Shown here piece after piece: positions 34,389-44,633 of a stretch of 64,000 nucleotides of DNA (positions within the stretch are counted from its first letter, which is position 1; each line of letters starts with the position of its first letter). Origin of the DNA: DATFVA01 sp963721075 (GTDB lineage: Bacteria; Bacteroidota; Ignavibacteria; Ignavibacteriales; Ignavibacteriaceae). The stretch spans positions 124,001-188,000 of the forward strand of contig CAVRHV010000006.1 in the NCBI GenBank assembly GCA_963721075.1, in the 5' to 3' direction. A model generated the notes under the pieces. The model searched no databases. It saw only the letters and a list, made by a program, of their open reading frames with translations, and was not told the DNA's origin. The position numbers and the translations under genes were made by a program.

Positions 34389-36053
34389 TAAATATTACCA
34401 GTTTCCCTATCTTCTTTCCGTTGCCCGTCCGGGTTATGTAAATGTAGACTCCGGAAGGAACGCGCTGATTCTTCATATCCAGTCCGTTCCACCTTACAAC
34501 TTTCTGTCCCGACACATAATCAAATGGTTTTGTAACAGAGTATACCAGTTCCATCGCCGAGGTATATACATTAAGACTTGCTTCGGTCTGCCCGCTGCTG
34601 CTGACCGGGAAAATCATGAAATCATTTCTGCTGTACCTGAAAGGATTTGGAAAAACATAATCGGAAATTTCCAGCGGGATCTCACCCTCCCTGATCAGGT
34701 AATTATTGAAAAATTCCGATGATGTCCACATCGAAGGTTTATCAGTTTCAAGTTTTGAATAATAAACCGTTGTAAGCTGCTGACTGCCGGGTTCTTCATA
34801 GTCATAAATATAATATGTAAAGGGATAGAAATTCAGTGTGTTATCTATACCGTTCGCGTAGTCTGTATTTGTAACCAGCACTGTCAGGGTATCACCTTTT
34901 ACCCGATCAATAAAATCAACAAAGTTGTTTGAAGTAGGATGAGCATTCATCGTTACATAGACAGATGGCGAATTAAACTCAATAACAGATGAAAGACTGA
35001 TAACGGGGTAGTTTGCCCCTTCCTCGAAATATTGTCCCGGAATGGCCCTGTAACCGGTATAGAATGTCCATATCCCGAATTTATTAAGCTCGCTTCCGAA
35101 ACTTGTACTCTGATCAAAAAGCGAGGAATTTATAGCATTTATGGCCCTCATTAGCGGCATCTTTTCCCACTGGCTTTTAATTATACCAAAACCGAACCTC
35201 GCTTCCAGGTAAATATTCCAGATTGCAAGGTTATAACCATTGAATTCTCAGCAAAAGCACGCTCGGTGTTCCTGAAATAATCACTCATATATCCGTAATA
35301 ATCATTTACGGAATCGAAGACGAACTCTTCCATAGAAGTAGATGTCATCTCGTAAAAGAAAAGATCGGCATCCCTGTAGATATAATTTCCTACCTGTATT
35401 GAATGATGGAATTCGTGTGCAGCAGTAACCCTTGCAGCATCAATTCCATGAGTATAAAAACCTGCTCCGAACTTATAATCCACCTTGATAAAAGACGTAA
35501 ACCGCGGTTCAGAACCTATCTGGGTTTCGAAATACGTTTCTCCATAGAAATTTCCCATTGGAACTATATAAACATCATACTTACTGTCGCCGCCTGCACT
35601 ATCGGGAGAAACTCCGGGCTGAGTATCTTCGGGCGGAGGAGGATAGCCAAGATAATTGACTTCAAAGTTGTAAGACGAGTCGAGTGCCTGTGCAAATGCA
35701 TTAATATCATATTGCGGAGTGTAGATACCTGTTGAATAATAATGAATACGGAAAAATCCGGATGGTGACACTATGCTTGCATCCGTGGAAGGACGTTCAG
35801 TAAGAATCTTCAGTAATCCCTGCTGGGATTCAGTAAACTCATGTAAGTGCATAAACACTTCTGCGGCAGCTCCGAATCCGCATTTAATACGTGTAGTATC
35901 CTCACTTATATTCACTGGTGTTTCAGTAGCTTCATAACTGTGATTACTTACATAAAAATTAAAAAGTGAATCCAGCCTGTTTCTGTTCCACTCCTGAGAA
36001 AATCCGGTGGCGTATAAAATAGGGATCAGCAGAAGCAGCATCTTTTTACTCAT
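34381..36053 (-). CDS. MXAN_6640-like zinc metalloprotease with T9SS-type tail, frameshifted
   Basis: Frames 36053-35181 and 35160-34381 join near 35240-35250: the second frame continues upstream as FNGYNLAIWNIYLEARFG. The joined chain is about 557 aa. Signal peptide 1-19. Zinc motif HEFHH (213-217, AAHEFHHSIQ) and a downstream EMTSTSMEEF helix are as in MXAN_6640-family putative metalloproteases. The C-terminus is a sorting/FlgD-like domain (VFPNPFRYSRNDF, VPSGVYIYITRTG, ending IFND). It is probably secreted. It is the fourth gene of the bamD operon and overlaps both neighbours. Confidence 0.78.
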
Positions 36054-38197
36054 TTAAGCTCTCTGATCGTGATACAGTTTTGATTGTCATCGATGTAAAC
36101 AACATGATAATTCCGGGAATTCATATTTTTTATAAAAAAAGATCTTGAATTTACATTCTCCATTAACAGAGTTCGCGTAATAGTCTTATCCCCGTCTGTC
36201 AGTCCAAGAGATTTAATATTCTGCTGAACGGGATTAAAGTAACAGACTTTCTGCCGGCCGTTAAATCCAAGAGTGCCAAAAAATAATTGATTTTTATCTT
36301 TTATCCTAAGAGTCTGAGCCTGAGTCTTTTTTCCGGACACTATAAAGGCATCGGGACCCAGGAAAAAAATCAGATCGTTCCTGTTCTTTGCATTTAAAAA
36401 GCCATATAGAGCCGAATTTTCTTTGTTAAGGAAATTTCCGGCATAAAGTGTTACCCCGTATCCTCCTGAGATATCTGTTTCAAATTCGTCGTTTTTAATA
36501 CCTGCTTCCAGAAACCTTTCGCCTATTATAAGATTGGAATCCTCCACCGCATAGAAAACTTCAGGCCTGTTATAAATTGAAAGAGCCGCATCTGAAACAT
36601 TCTTCCGTAAACCCGCAAATGTATAATACTGGAACTGCCCCTGCTCATTTACAAAAGTTGTTACGCCGAGACTGCTGTCTTTTACAAAAGCAGCATAAAG
36701 TCGACCGGTGAATTCATTAAACTTGACATCTTTTATCCTGCCGGATGCATAAAGCGAATTTCTTGTAAACTTATTCTTTAAGAGATCCACTACAACTACT
36801 TCAATTAACTTCTTCTCTCTTGTGAAACAGAAAAAAGTTTTTTGTCCGGGAAGTTTATTATTTACCACTACTGCACTCTCATTTTCAAAAAGTGGAATAG
36901 GGAACCAGGTTTCCGGTATACCTGAATTATTCCTTATTATAAGATTGAGTGTTTTGTCAAAACTGTCGATAAAACAGATATCGTTAATGCTGTTATTTCC
37001 CCTGTCGTAATATGTTACAAACGCGGGATATGCACCTGCAACAAGACTAACCTTATCCGAGATCGAAGCAAGGTTTGATACGAGAAAATACTTCCCTTTA
37101 TCATTAAGTATTATCAGCCCATTAATAAATTTGCTGTAGTAAGGTATGATATCGGCCAGTGAATTCTTTTTAAGGTAAATAATTTCAGGATAAAATTTCC
37201 GGGCATCTTTTCCGAAGATAAGTGAGAGCGTTCCGTTCTGCCGGTTAATATATGCCAGGTCTATAAGACCATCCCTGTTAAAGTCGCCGGTAATAATTTT
37301 ATCGATACCGTATTTTGTATTGATAACAACTGTATCCTCATATGAGGAGGTAAAGTCACCGTAATAGATAACAATAGAATTATCTTCGGTAAATATAAGG
37401 TCCGTGTATGAATCAAGATCAATATCAACCGGCTGAAGAGAAGTTACCGGACGGCTGAAAGGTATTTCCCTTACCTTGTTAAAGTTTCCCTTGCTGTTAT
37501 TATAAAGGAACTGCAGTTTATCAGTGAACATTTCAACTGCTGCGATATCGGGATAACCGTCATTATTCAGATCGGCGAATACAGCTTCGGCAAAACTTGT
37601 TTTTTCTATTATCTTTTTTTCACGAAGCTTATTTTCCTGGTAGATGAGGGAAAGTCCGTTGAAAGCACTGCCGGAAACCAGCAGTTCGGGTATACCATCG
37701 TCGTTTACATCACCTGTGCTGAGATTTTCAGGATAAGTATTGAATTTTATCCTGTTCTCTTCAATTGGATATCCTTCATCACTAAATTTCAACACCCCGG
37801 CAGTACTTTGTTTTCGGGAAATGAAAGCATACCCTGTTATCTTATTGTTGTTGTTCCTTAAATACTGTAAAACGGAAAATTCTTTCCCGATACTGAAGGT
37901 GTGTGATGATCCGAAAGAAGCGTTTTGACTTCCATCAATTGAAGTAATTGCTCCGCCGGCAGGATTAAAAAAAAGAAGATCCGTGTATGAATCTCCATTA
38001 TAGTTGAGGGAAAATAATTTCTGGTACCCGGAGTCGACCTGAAAATCCTGATACCTGCAGAAGCCGTTGATCGGTACCTGAGGATAACTATTGTATGACA
38101 ACAGTAATAAAAAAAACAGGAAGTTAACTTTTCCTTTTACGGGACTGAAGTCTGTTTTCCCTTCTCTTAAGTGCTTCTTCAAATCTTCTTTTCTCAT
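36050..38197 (-). CDS. FG-GAP/VCBS repeat secreted protein
   Basis: 715 aa. A hydrophobic export segment lies at about 25-38, after an unusually long basic N-terminus; the start overlaps the thioesterase gene by 74 bp and may be further in. Repeated FG-GAP/VCBS units (DVNDDGIPELLVSG, DLNNDGYPDIAAVE, DIDLDSYTDLIF, DFNRDGLIDLAYI) suggest a beta-propeller with Ca2+ sites. No sorting domain is visible. Binding or structural role at the surface is inferred. Its stop overlaps the metalloprotease start (ATGA). Confidence 0.82.
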   Translation of the reverse strand: MRKEDLKKHLREGKTDFSPVKGKVNFLFFLLLLSYNSYPQVPINGFCRYQDFQVDSGYQKLFSLNYNGDSYTDLLFFNPAGGAITSIDGSQNASFGSSHTFSIGKEFSVLQYLRNNNNKITGYAFISRKQSTAGVLKFSDEGYPIEENRIKFNTYPENLSTGDVNDDGIPELLVSGSAFNGLSLIYQENKLREKKIIEKTSFAEAVFADLNNDGYPDIAAVEMFTDKLQFLYNNSKGNFNKVREIPFSRPVTSLQPVDIDLDSYTDLIFTEDNSIVIYYGDFTSSYEDTVVINTKYGIDKIITGDFNRDGLIDLAYINRQNGTLSLIFGKDARKFYPEIIYLKKNSLADIIPYYSKFINGLIILNDKGKYFLVSNLASISDKVSLVAGAYPAFVTYYDRGNNSINDICFIDSFDKTLNLIIRNNSGIPETWFPIPLFENESAVVVNNKLPGQKTFFCFTREKKLIEVVVVDLLKNKFTRNSLYASGRIKDVKFNEFTGRLYAAFVKDSSLGVTTFVNEQGQFQYYTFAGLRKNVSDAALSIYNRPEVFYAVEDSNLIIGERFLEAGIKNDEFETDISGGYGVTLYAGNFLNKENSALYGFLNAKNRNDLIFFLGPDAFIVSGKKTQAQTLRIKDKNQLFFGTLGFNGRQKVCYFNPVQQNIKSLGLTDGDKTITRTLLMENVNSRSFFIKNMNSRNYHVVYIDDNQNCITIRELK

Positions 38198-38597
38198 CCT
38201 TCATTTCAGGAATAATCTCATTCGTCTTAACCGGCTTTCCATCCTGATCCACAGCTACGAAAGTTAAATATGCAGAATTTGTATGGATCCTTTTCCCTTC
38301 TCTGAATGATTCGGCAAATACCTTAACTCCCACTTCCATTGAAGTATTGAATGCCCGGTTAACCGAAGCATAAAGAGTAACAGCATCACCAAGATTTATA
38401 GGATGATGAAAGTCTATGCGGTCCACAGAAGCAGTTACACAGATAAAATTTGAATGCTTCGCAGCGCTCAGAGCCGCACAGATATCTATCCAGTGCATCA
38501 GTTGTCCTCCCAGAAGCTTACCTAGCTGGTTGGTATGATGTGGCAGTACCAGCTCGGTCATTATCATTTTGCTTTCTTTAACTTTTTTGACAGCCAT
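38124..38597 (-). CDS. Acyl-CoA thioesterase, hotdog fold
   Basis: 157 aa with one hotdog domain (TELVLPHHTNQLGKLLGGQL, MHWIDICAALSAAKHS, VDRIDFHHPINLGDAV, NSAYLTFVAVD). The pattern is that of YciA/BACH-type cytosolic thioesterases that hydrolyse acyl-CoA; chain-length preference is unknown. The Arg/Lys-rich C-terminus is longer than usual. It starts one base after bamD ends. Confidence 0.88.
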   Translation of the reverse strand: MAVKKVKESKMIMTELVLPHHTNQLGKLLGGQLMHWIDICAALSAAKHSNFICVTASVDRIDFHHPINLGDAVTLYASVNRAFNTSMEVGVKVFAESFREGKRIHTNSAYLTFVAVDQDGKPVKTNEIIPEMKDEKRRFEEALKRRENRLQSRKRKS

Positions 38598-39359
38598 TTA
38601 TCTGGATGCTGATAATTGTTTTTCGAGTTTGGACTTCAGATTTTTCAACTCATCTACTCTCTTGTTGTCAGGATATTTTTCGATGAATTTATCAATCTCG
38701 GCAATCGCATCATCATTTCTGTTTCTTTCAACCAGTACATTTATCTTATCGTACATTGCCAACGGAGCGTAGGGTGTATCGTGATAGGTTTCAATCACCT
38801 CATCATAATAAATGATGGCGGCTTTCAGATAATCCATTTTTTCATATATACCGGCAATAGAATAAGTTTTTTCAGCCAGTTTATTATTAAGTTCAGCAAT
38901 CTTTTTTTCAGCGTCAGGAACTTTTTCATTGGTTGGGAAGAAGTCAATGAAGGCTTGTAATTCCGCTATCGCTTTTTTGGTGTATTTCTGATCAAGATTA
39001 TAGTTCGGTGAAAGCTCGTAATAACAATCCGCAAGCATATATTGCGACTCCGGTACAAATTCACTCGCCGGCATATTTTTAATAAGCTTGCTGAACTCGA
39101 ATGCAGCCATTATATACTCTTTCCTTGCAAAACGTGTTTTAGCAAGGTAAAACTGTGCATCATCTGAAATTGAGCTTCCGGGATACTGCAGAAGAATAGC
39201 CTGAAGTTCATTAATTGCTTCAAGATAATCTTCATCGTTGTAAAGGCTGATGGCGTATGAGAGACGGTTTTCACCAGTCATATTTGCAGTGTCAGGACCA
39301 GAGGAACAACCCTCAAATACAAGTAGAAATAATAAAGGAATAAAAAATATATATTTCAT
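38598..39359 (-). CDS. bamD: Outer-membrane assembly lipoprotein BamD
   Basis: 253 aa. Lipobox FEGC (Cys18). Five TPR-like repeats (YNDEDYLEAINELQAILLQY, DDAQFYLAKTRFARKEYIMA, SQYMLADCYYEL, IYYDEVIETY). It is the BamD/ComL partner of BamA in beta-barrel insertion. It is the first gene of the minus-strand run that continues through the ccm genes; whether all are one transcript is not shown. Confidence 0.88.
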   Translation of the reverse strand: MKYIFFIPLLFLLVFEGCSSGPDTANMTGENRLSYAISLYNDEDYLEAINELQAILLQYPGSSISDDAQFYLAKTRFARKEYIMAAFEFSKLIKNMPASEFVPESQYMLADCYYELSPNYNLDQKYTKKAIAELQAFIDFFPTNEKVPDAEKKIAELNNKLAEKTYSIAGIYEKMDYLKAAIIYYDEVIETYHDTPYAPLAMYDKINVLVERNRNDDAIAEIDKFIEKYPDNKRVDELKNLKSKLEKQLSASR

Positions 39360-39430
39360 AGAAAGCGGTTTTATTAAAATTTAATTTAGAAAAATAACCA
39401 AATTAACATAGTAGTCAAAGGTATTTATCG

Positions 39431-40037
39431 CTACTTACTCCTGATTGTAAAGAAAAGGATCACTGCGAGCGCAGCTGTACCGACTGCTATCACAGGTTCG
39501 AAGATACTGGAGAAAAATGGTTCGGATGGAAGCCTTCCATGAGTGAAGGAATATGCCGGATTTTCAAAGGAATTTAATGCTGTCAACAGCAATAGTATCC
39601 TGGTAAGTAAACTTAAAATTGTGCGTGGTTATAGTATTACCTGAAAAGTTGCCGCTGCCGGAAAGCGATAGTGTCCTGGGCACAAGATAGTCTCCCAGAA
39701 AACCATCCCTGAATATATCACCGTATGAAGTTACAGCTTCTCTGACAACATACTGAAGTCTGAAAGCGTTATCATTGCTTACCAGCTTATATCCTCTTCC
39801 TGTCAGGTCAGAAATAATCTGCGAATTAAATACGTCGTAAGTCCCCTCTTCGAGATCCACGTTGATATTCCTGACAGTATCCGGAATTAAGGATGTCAAT
39901 TCAACAATAGAAGAATCCACTAGCTGGTAAAATACCTGCAGATTGTTTTTGTCCTGTGCTCTGCATGTCAGTACCGACAGGAGAATTATTCCTGTAATGA
40001 GTTTCAAAAGATTGGCTGTTATTTTTCTTTTAAGCAA
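39431..40037 (-). CDS. Exported protein with C-terminal membrane helix, frameshifted
   Basis: The visible frame (40037-39564) ends abruptly after AVDSIKFL. A shift near 39566-39580 reads on as SFENPAYSFTHGRLPSEPFF and then a hydrophobic helix (IAVGTAALAVILFFTI) ending RSK at 39431, giving about 201 aa. Signal peptide ends near CRAQ. No family is recognised. The continuing frame is strong evidence for one interrupted gene. Confidence 0.65.
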
Positions 40038-40110
40038 AAGGATAATCTTTTTTCTTACGGAAAACTGAAGTGTTAATTTAGGTAATTCTCCTGTCTATCT
40101 ACAAGAAGTA

Positions 40111-40956
40111 TTATATCTTTTCAGCTGCCAGCTTTTCAAGTCTTTTTATTCTTTCCTCAATCGGGGGATGGGTAGAAAACAATTTCATAACACCGCCGCC
40201 ATGAAGAGGGTTGATAATGAACATGTGAGCTGTCGCAGGATTGGAATTGTTCAGAGCTTTAACTTCATTGCCGGCCGATATTTTTCGAAGGGCTGAAGCC
40301 AGTCCTAACGGATTTCCTGATATTTCCGCACCGCCGGCATCAGCGGCAAATTCACGTGATCTTGAAACCGCAAGCTGAAGAAGGGTTGCCGCAATCGGCG
40401 CCAGTATTAACAAAAGGAGTGCTGATAATCCTCCCTCATCATCATCTCTGCCTCTTCCGAACATCAAAGCCCATCCTGCCATCTGTGCAACAAACGTTAT
40501 TGTACCGACAAGAGTAGCTGCAATTGTACCGGTCAGCATATCCCTGTGTTTCACATGAGCAAGTTCATGGGATATAACACCGGCAAGTTCTTCGTTGCTT
40601 AGTCCTTTTAAGATCCCTGTAGTGGCAGCTACTGCTGCATGCTCAGGATTTCTGCCCGTTGCGAAAGCATTGGGAGTCGGATCGTTAATAATATAGACTT
40701 TAGGCATCGGAAGATTAGCACTCGCCGCCAGTTCTTCAACAAGCATATAAAATTTAGGGGCAGTTTCCGCCGTTACCTGCTTCGCCCTGTACATTGAAAG
40801 GACTACCTTATCAGAAAACCAGTAACTGCCGAAATTCATCATAAGCGCAAATATAAAGGCTATGGTCATGCCCGTGGAACCACCGAGGAGGTATCCGACC
40901 AGCAGGAATAAAATCATCATCACTGTCATCAAAAAGACAGTTTTAAGGGTATTCAT
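40111..40956 (-). CDS. htpX: Membrane zinc metalloprotease HtpX
   Basis: 281 aa. Two N-terminal helices (5-25, 29-48), HExxH at 130-134 (GVISHELAHVKHRD), two further helices, and the third zinc ligand region SREFAADAGGAEISG. The C-terminal STHPPIEERIKRLEKL is typical. It degrades misfolded inner-membrane proteins on the cytosolic side. Confidence 0.95.
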   Translation of the reverse strand: MNTLKTVFLMTVMMILFLLVGYLLGGSTGMTIAFIFALMMNFGSYWFSDKVVLSMYRAKQVTAETAPKFYMLVEELAASANLPMPKVYIINDPTPNAFATGRNPEHAAVAATTGILKGLSNEELAGVISHELAHVKHRDMLTGTIAATLVGTITFVAQMAGWALMFGRGRDDDEGGLSALLLLILAPIAATLLQLAVSRSREFAADAGGAEISGNPLGLASALRKISAGNEVKALNNSNPATAHMFIINPLHGGGVMKLFSTHPPIEERIKRLEKLAAEKI

Positions 40957-41011
40957 TTTTTCTCCGATATTTTAATTCAAAATTACTTAATGAGTAAAGT
41001 TATTTCAAGGA

Positions 41012-41047
41012 AATGAACCTGCCCGTAAAACAACGGGCAGGTTCATT
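41012..41047 (-). terminator. Strong 14-bp hairpin after the zinc-ribbon protein gene
   Basis: Perfect stem AATGAACCTGCCCG / CGGGCAGGTTCATT around an 8-nt loop, 25 bp beyond the stop at 41072. The T-tract is weak, so termination may be partial. Confidence 0.65.
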
Positions 41048-41071
41048 CAATAGTTAAACAATTAAAGCAGG

Positions 41072-41695
41072 TTAAAGGTTTCCCTGAGGAGTGAGCGTAT
41101 GACCGCATTTTGAGCAGAAAATGGCTCCGGCTTCGTTTTGTGCACCGCAGCTGGGACAATAGACTGTATTTGACAAAGGCAGATCATCAATTGAAGTAAC
41201 GGCCGCCCTGTTTTCAGATATTACCTGATATAGATTTAAAGCAAATGCGGCAATAAACAGAAGCAGCGAAAAATAATATCCCCATCTGTATGATACTTCA
41301 ATGATCTTAAAATCAAAATCTCCGGTCACCTCCCCTCCTATGCTCGATCTGAGAAACAGCAGCATTAATGCTCCCAGTGCGCCCGCAATTAACGAAAGCA
41401 TTCTTGAATAGCGCGGGATGAGTGAAACCACTATTCCTACGAGGGCAAAAATGAAAGCGGCCACGGCAAGAGGTTCAGAGTTAACATCCCTCTCTTTATC
41501 CAGATCGGGATTTGTTTGACCGGTATCCAGTTTCTCCATTTCAAATTTCTCAATTTTTGTACCGGTTATTAATTCCATTCCCGTTATAGTGGCTATCCGT
41601 TGTCCCTGACATGTAAAGCTTACAAATGGGAGAAAAAAGCAGAGGGCGGCTAAGAGGAATAAGGATGGCGAAACGAATTTGTTAGACTCATTCAT
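41072..41695 (-). CDS. Membrane protein with C-terminal zinc ribbon
   Basis: 207 aa with four hydrophobic segments (about 8-27, 76-90, 95-112, 135-155). A cytosolic zinc ribbon closes the protein (YCPSCGAQNEAGAIFCSKCG; four Cys). A GGATATTGA ribosome site supports the start. The function is unknown; similar proteins are widespread and uncharacterised. Confidence 0.75.
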   Translation of the reverse strand: MNESNKFVSPSLFLLAALCFFLPFVSFTCQGQRIATITGMELITGTKIEKFEMEKLDTGQTNPDLDKERDVNSEPLAVAAFIFALVGIVVSLIPRYSRMLSLIAGALGALMLLFLRSSIGGEVTGDFDFKIIEVSYRWGYYFSLLLFIAAFALNLYQVISENRAAVTSIDDLPLSNTVYCPSCGAQNEAGAIFCSKCGHTLTPQGNL

Positions 41696-41895
41696 TCAAT
41701 ATCCTTTCTCACTTTTTATTAGATTATTTATAATTCGTGAGTCATCAGTTCATTGCCTGGGGTCATACTTGGTCTGTACCTGCCAAAATAAATATAATTC
41801 GGCCTAAACAAAAGAAAAATAATCGTTAATAAATGTTTTGCCCTTGCCTTTATTTGCGAATATGGTTAAATATTGACGAAAAATTTTGGGAGTTT

Positions 41896-42831
41896 ATGAA
41901 AAAAGCAGCCGCTTTCCTTCTTTCAATTCTAATTCTTTCACCGTGTATGGTCTCTGCACAGAATACCTATGATTTTCTCAGGCTTGATATGAGCGCGCGA
42001 GCAGGAGCACTTGCCGGCAGTTTTGTGTCAAATGATGATGATCCTAATGTTATTTTTTATAATCCTGCAGGACTTGATATGCTGGAGGGTCAACCTGTTT
42101 CCTTCTCTTTTGTAAAACACCTGCTGGATATAAATCTTGCTAGTCTCAGCTATTCCCGGGAATTTGAAGGAATCGGCCGGTTCGGCGCTGCGGTTAAATA
42201 TATTAACTACGGTACTTTCACAGGTGCCGACGACGTGGGAAATAAAACTGAAGATTTTGGAGCCGGAGAGGTTGCTTTTATAATCGGTTATGCAAATCAA
42301 CTTGACGAAAATTTCTACTATGGAGCTAATGTCAAGTTTATTTATTCGGGAATAGAGAAACGTTCTTCAACAGGTCTGGCAGCAGATGTAGGTCTGCATT
42401 ATGCTATTCCTTCTGCAATGGTTGATATAGGATTTGCAGCATTGAATATGGGGTCCCAGCTTACCACTTATTATAATACCAGAGAATCTCTTCCTCTTGA
42501 TGTCGTAATCGGAATTTCGAAAAGGCTCGAAAATCTGCCTGTGCGGCTCTCACTTGACTTTCATAAACTGAATGAAACCCGGGATGAGTTTTCACAGCGT
42601 TTCAAAGCGTTTACTGTCGGTGCAGAATTCAACCTCAGTAAAGTTGTTAGTCTTCGTTTCGGATATGATAATGAAAAAAGATCGGAACTTAAGGTTGGAA
42701 CAACAGCTGGCATCGCAGGCTTTAACGCAGGGTTAGGACTCGTAATTTCCGATTATACTTTTGATTATGGTTTCAGTTCTCTTGGAACAATAGGCGCTCT
42801 GCACAGAATAAGTGTGGCTACTACATTTTAA
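41896..42831 (+). CDS. porQ: PorQ/PorV-family T9SS outer-membrane protein
   Basis: 311 aa from ATG 41896; the 21-codon longer reading has no signal peptide. Signal peptide 1-22 (ends VSAQ). The family start is clear: YDFLRLDMSARAGALAGSF, then DDPNVIFYNPAGLDM. A FadL-like 14-strand barrel follows, ending in Phe. PorQ and PorV work in cargo handling or attachment of type IX secreted proteins, consistent with the sorting-domain proteins in this window. PorQ rather than PorV is chosen on length and motif; moderate certainty. Confidence 0.8.
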   Translation: MKKAAAFLLSILILSPCMVSAQNTYDFLRLDMSARAGALAGSFVSNDDDPNVIFYNPAGLDMLEGQPVSFSFVKHLLDINLASLSYSREFEGIGRFGAAVKYINYGTFTGADDVGNKTEDFGAGEVAFIIGYANQLDENFYYGANVKFIYSGIEKRSSTGLAADVGLHYAIPSAMVDIGFAALNMGSQLTTYYNTRESLPLDVVIGISKRLENLPVRLSLDFHKLNETRDEFSQRFKAFTVGAEFNLSKVVSLRFGYDNEKRSELKVGTTAGIAGFNAGLGLVISDYTFDYGFSSLGTIGALHRISVATTF

Positions 42832-42972
42832 GTATATAAAGTTCTGCTGACTCCGTTCAGGAATTCTCCTTCACCTCCCCGCGCAGAACGGAAAGCCAAT
42901 AAACCGGGGCAGGCAAGTCCGGTCGGAATTATCAGGAATTAAGCTTCTTCTTCTTTCAGTTGCTTTCTCCTT

Positions 42973-44151
42973 CTAGGGATGATAAGCTTTTTCGATATAT
43001 TTCCTGGCAAGCGAATGGGAGCTTCCATATTCTTTCATATCCAGTAGATCATTATAATAATCAAGTGCTTTTCCTCTGTTCCCCATCTGATCATTTATCA
43101 TACCGAGGTATAAAACAGAGTTTATCCAGAATCCCGATTCTCCATCCTTATCAAGATCTTTGGAGTAATCAACACATTTTTTGAAATAATATTCCGAAGA
43201 ATCCAGATCATCTGTGTTTTTATACTGTAGTCCCACATAATAAACAGCTTCTCTTTTTGCAGGCAGAACTGTATAGCCAGTGTATCCGGAATCCGCCTTC
43301 GCCAGTACATCTTTGAATATTTGCGCGGAGCCGGCATAGTCCCCTTTTCTTGCTGCAATTCTTCCTTTCCATCTTTCAAAGACAGGATTATCGGGAAATT
43401 CATCATTTAGCATTGAAGCATATTCGTAAGCTTTAAATGGATTATTCTCATAGTTATAGTAGAGTGTCATGAGGAAATAGCGTGCCTCGTATTTTGCATA
43501 CTTACCGTTCTCTGCCGTATTCTTTAACTCTCTGAGTCCTTTTTCTTTATCTCCGGAAGGGAAAAAAATCATAAGTGGTTTTAAAAGCGGATATTCATCG
43601 GGTATTACTGAAGCATAGTAATCATAAATTCCAAAGCCAAGCTGAACATCTTTATTATCAGGATCAAGATTGCTCGCCCGTTCAACAATCGGCAGGGCTT
43701 CCCGCCCGTCATCTGCAGCCTTCAGCCAGCTTTCCCTTAAGGACCTGAGTCTTCCCCTGAATCCTATTGCGCCGCCTTTAAAGAAGAGTGCATCAACATT
43801 CTCAGGATTTTTATCGAGCAGCTGATCACACTGATAAATAACATCTTCAAGCTTCTGAAAGAAAATTTCGTCATGTGATTCATCATCAGGATTTAGAAGG
43901 ATCTTCCACCAGTCAATCATAGCAAGGAAAAATCTACCGGCCGGATGATCGGGATAATCTGCTATCAATTCCCTGAAGGTTTTTTCGGCCTGCTCAAATT
44001 TTATATCATAGATCTGTCTTATTCCCCGATTTGCAAGTGAATCAAATTTTGTCCCCTGCGCGTAAACCGCAGATGAGAGCAATATTAAAGCAAGCAATGT
44101 CAAAAGGATATTTTTCAACCTTACTCCGGAATTTTTTAAATGATACTTCAT
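42973..44151 (-). CDS. TPR-repeat exported protein
   Basis: 392 aa. Signal segment about 12-31 (ends VYAQG). TPR-like pairs run through the protein (FEQAEKTFRELIADYPDHPA, VDALFFKGGAIGFRGRLRSL, AYEYASMLNDEFPDNPVF, YYFKKCVDYSKDLDKDGES). Likely a periplasmic scaffold; no enzyme motif. It is convergent with porQ. Confidence 0.75.
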   Translation of the reverse strand: MKYHLKNSGVRLKNILLTLLALILLSSAVYAQGTKFDSLANRGIRQIYDIKFEQAEKTFRELIADYPDHPAGRFFLAMIDWWKILLNPDDESHDEIFFQKLEDVIYQCDQLLDKNPENVDALFFKGGAIGFRGRLRSLRESWLKAADDGREALPIVERASNLDPDNKDVQLGFGIYDYYASVIPDEYPLLKPLMIFFPSGDKEKGLRELKNTAENGKYAKYEARYFLMTLYYNYENNPFKAYEYASMLNDEFPDNPVFERWKGRIAARKGDYAGSAQIFKDVLAKADSGYTGYTVLPAKREAVYYVGLQYKNTDDLDSSEYYFKKCVDYSKDLDKDGESGFWINSVLYLGMINDQMGNRGKALDYYNDLLDMKEYGSSHSLARKYIEKAYHP

Positions 44152-44226
44152 ATATATGAAAAAGCGGAGATATTTTTCAATCTATTACCTCCGCAGCAAA
44201 ATAAAAGTTTCAGTCGAAATTATAAC

Positions 44227-44615
44227 TTACAGGACCTTAAGGCCTGCCATGGGCTGTACTTTATAATAAAAAACCACATTATGATACGGCGGAATCGATC
44301 CGGCTATATAATGTATAGATTTTACCCAGATTTTAATATAATATCCTTCCGTTGTTTTAAGCAGATATACAAATTGGAATCAACTCTTACAGAATCCTCA
44401 TACGGTTCACTTAAATAAGTCTGATCGAAAGCATCCTGTCCCGGTCCTATTTTAATAAATTTTGTAGATCTGGTTCCCGGTAAAAATTTGTCCGGCGAAT
44501 AAAAAGTAAGTGAATCTTTAACTCCCCCTAAATATTATGCATAAATTCTCCTCGGTTTTCCGAAAATCAGTTGCAACAGCAACGTATGATGGATTAGAAG
44601 AATTTACTATAATAC
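44227..44615 (-). pseudogene. Remnant of an unrecognised gene, broken into three frames
   Basis: Three overlapping minus-strand frames read as protein-like sequence: VNSSNPSYVAVATDF and following (about 44605-44527), then YLGGVKDSLTFYSPDKFLPG to YLSEPYEDSVRVDSNLY (about 44535-44365), then YLLKTTEGYYIKIWVKSIHY to the stop at 44227. No start codon or ribosome site is clear, so at least two frame breaks and a missing 5' end are implied. No family is recognised. It follows glyS directly. Confidence 0.5.
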
Positions 44616-44633
44616 CGATCACGTGTGTGATAT

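Noticed and set aside
44140..44418. 92-aa plus-strand open frame
   Set aside because: The minus strand in the same place reads as remnants of a protein in three frames, and the plus frame has no ribosome site or motif.
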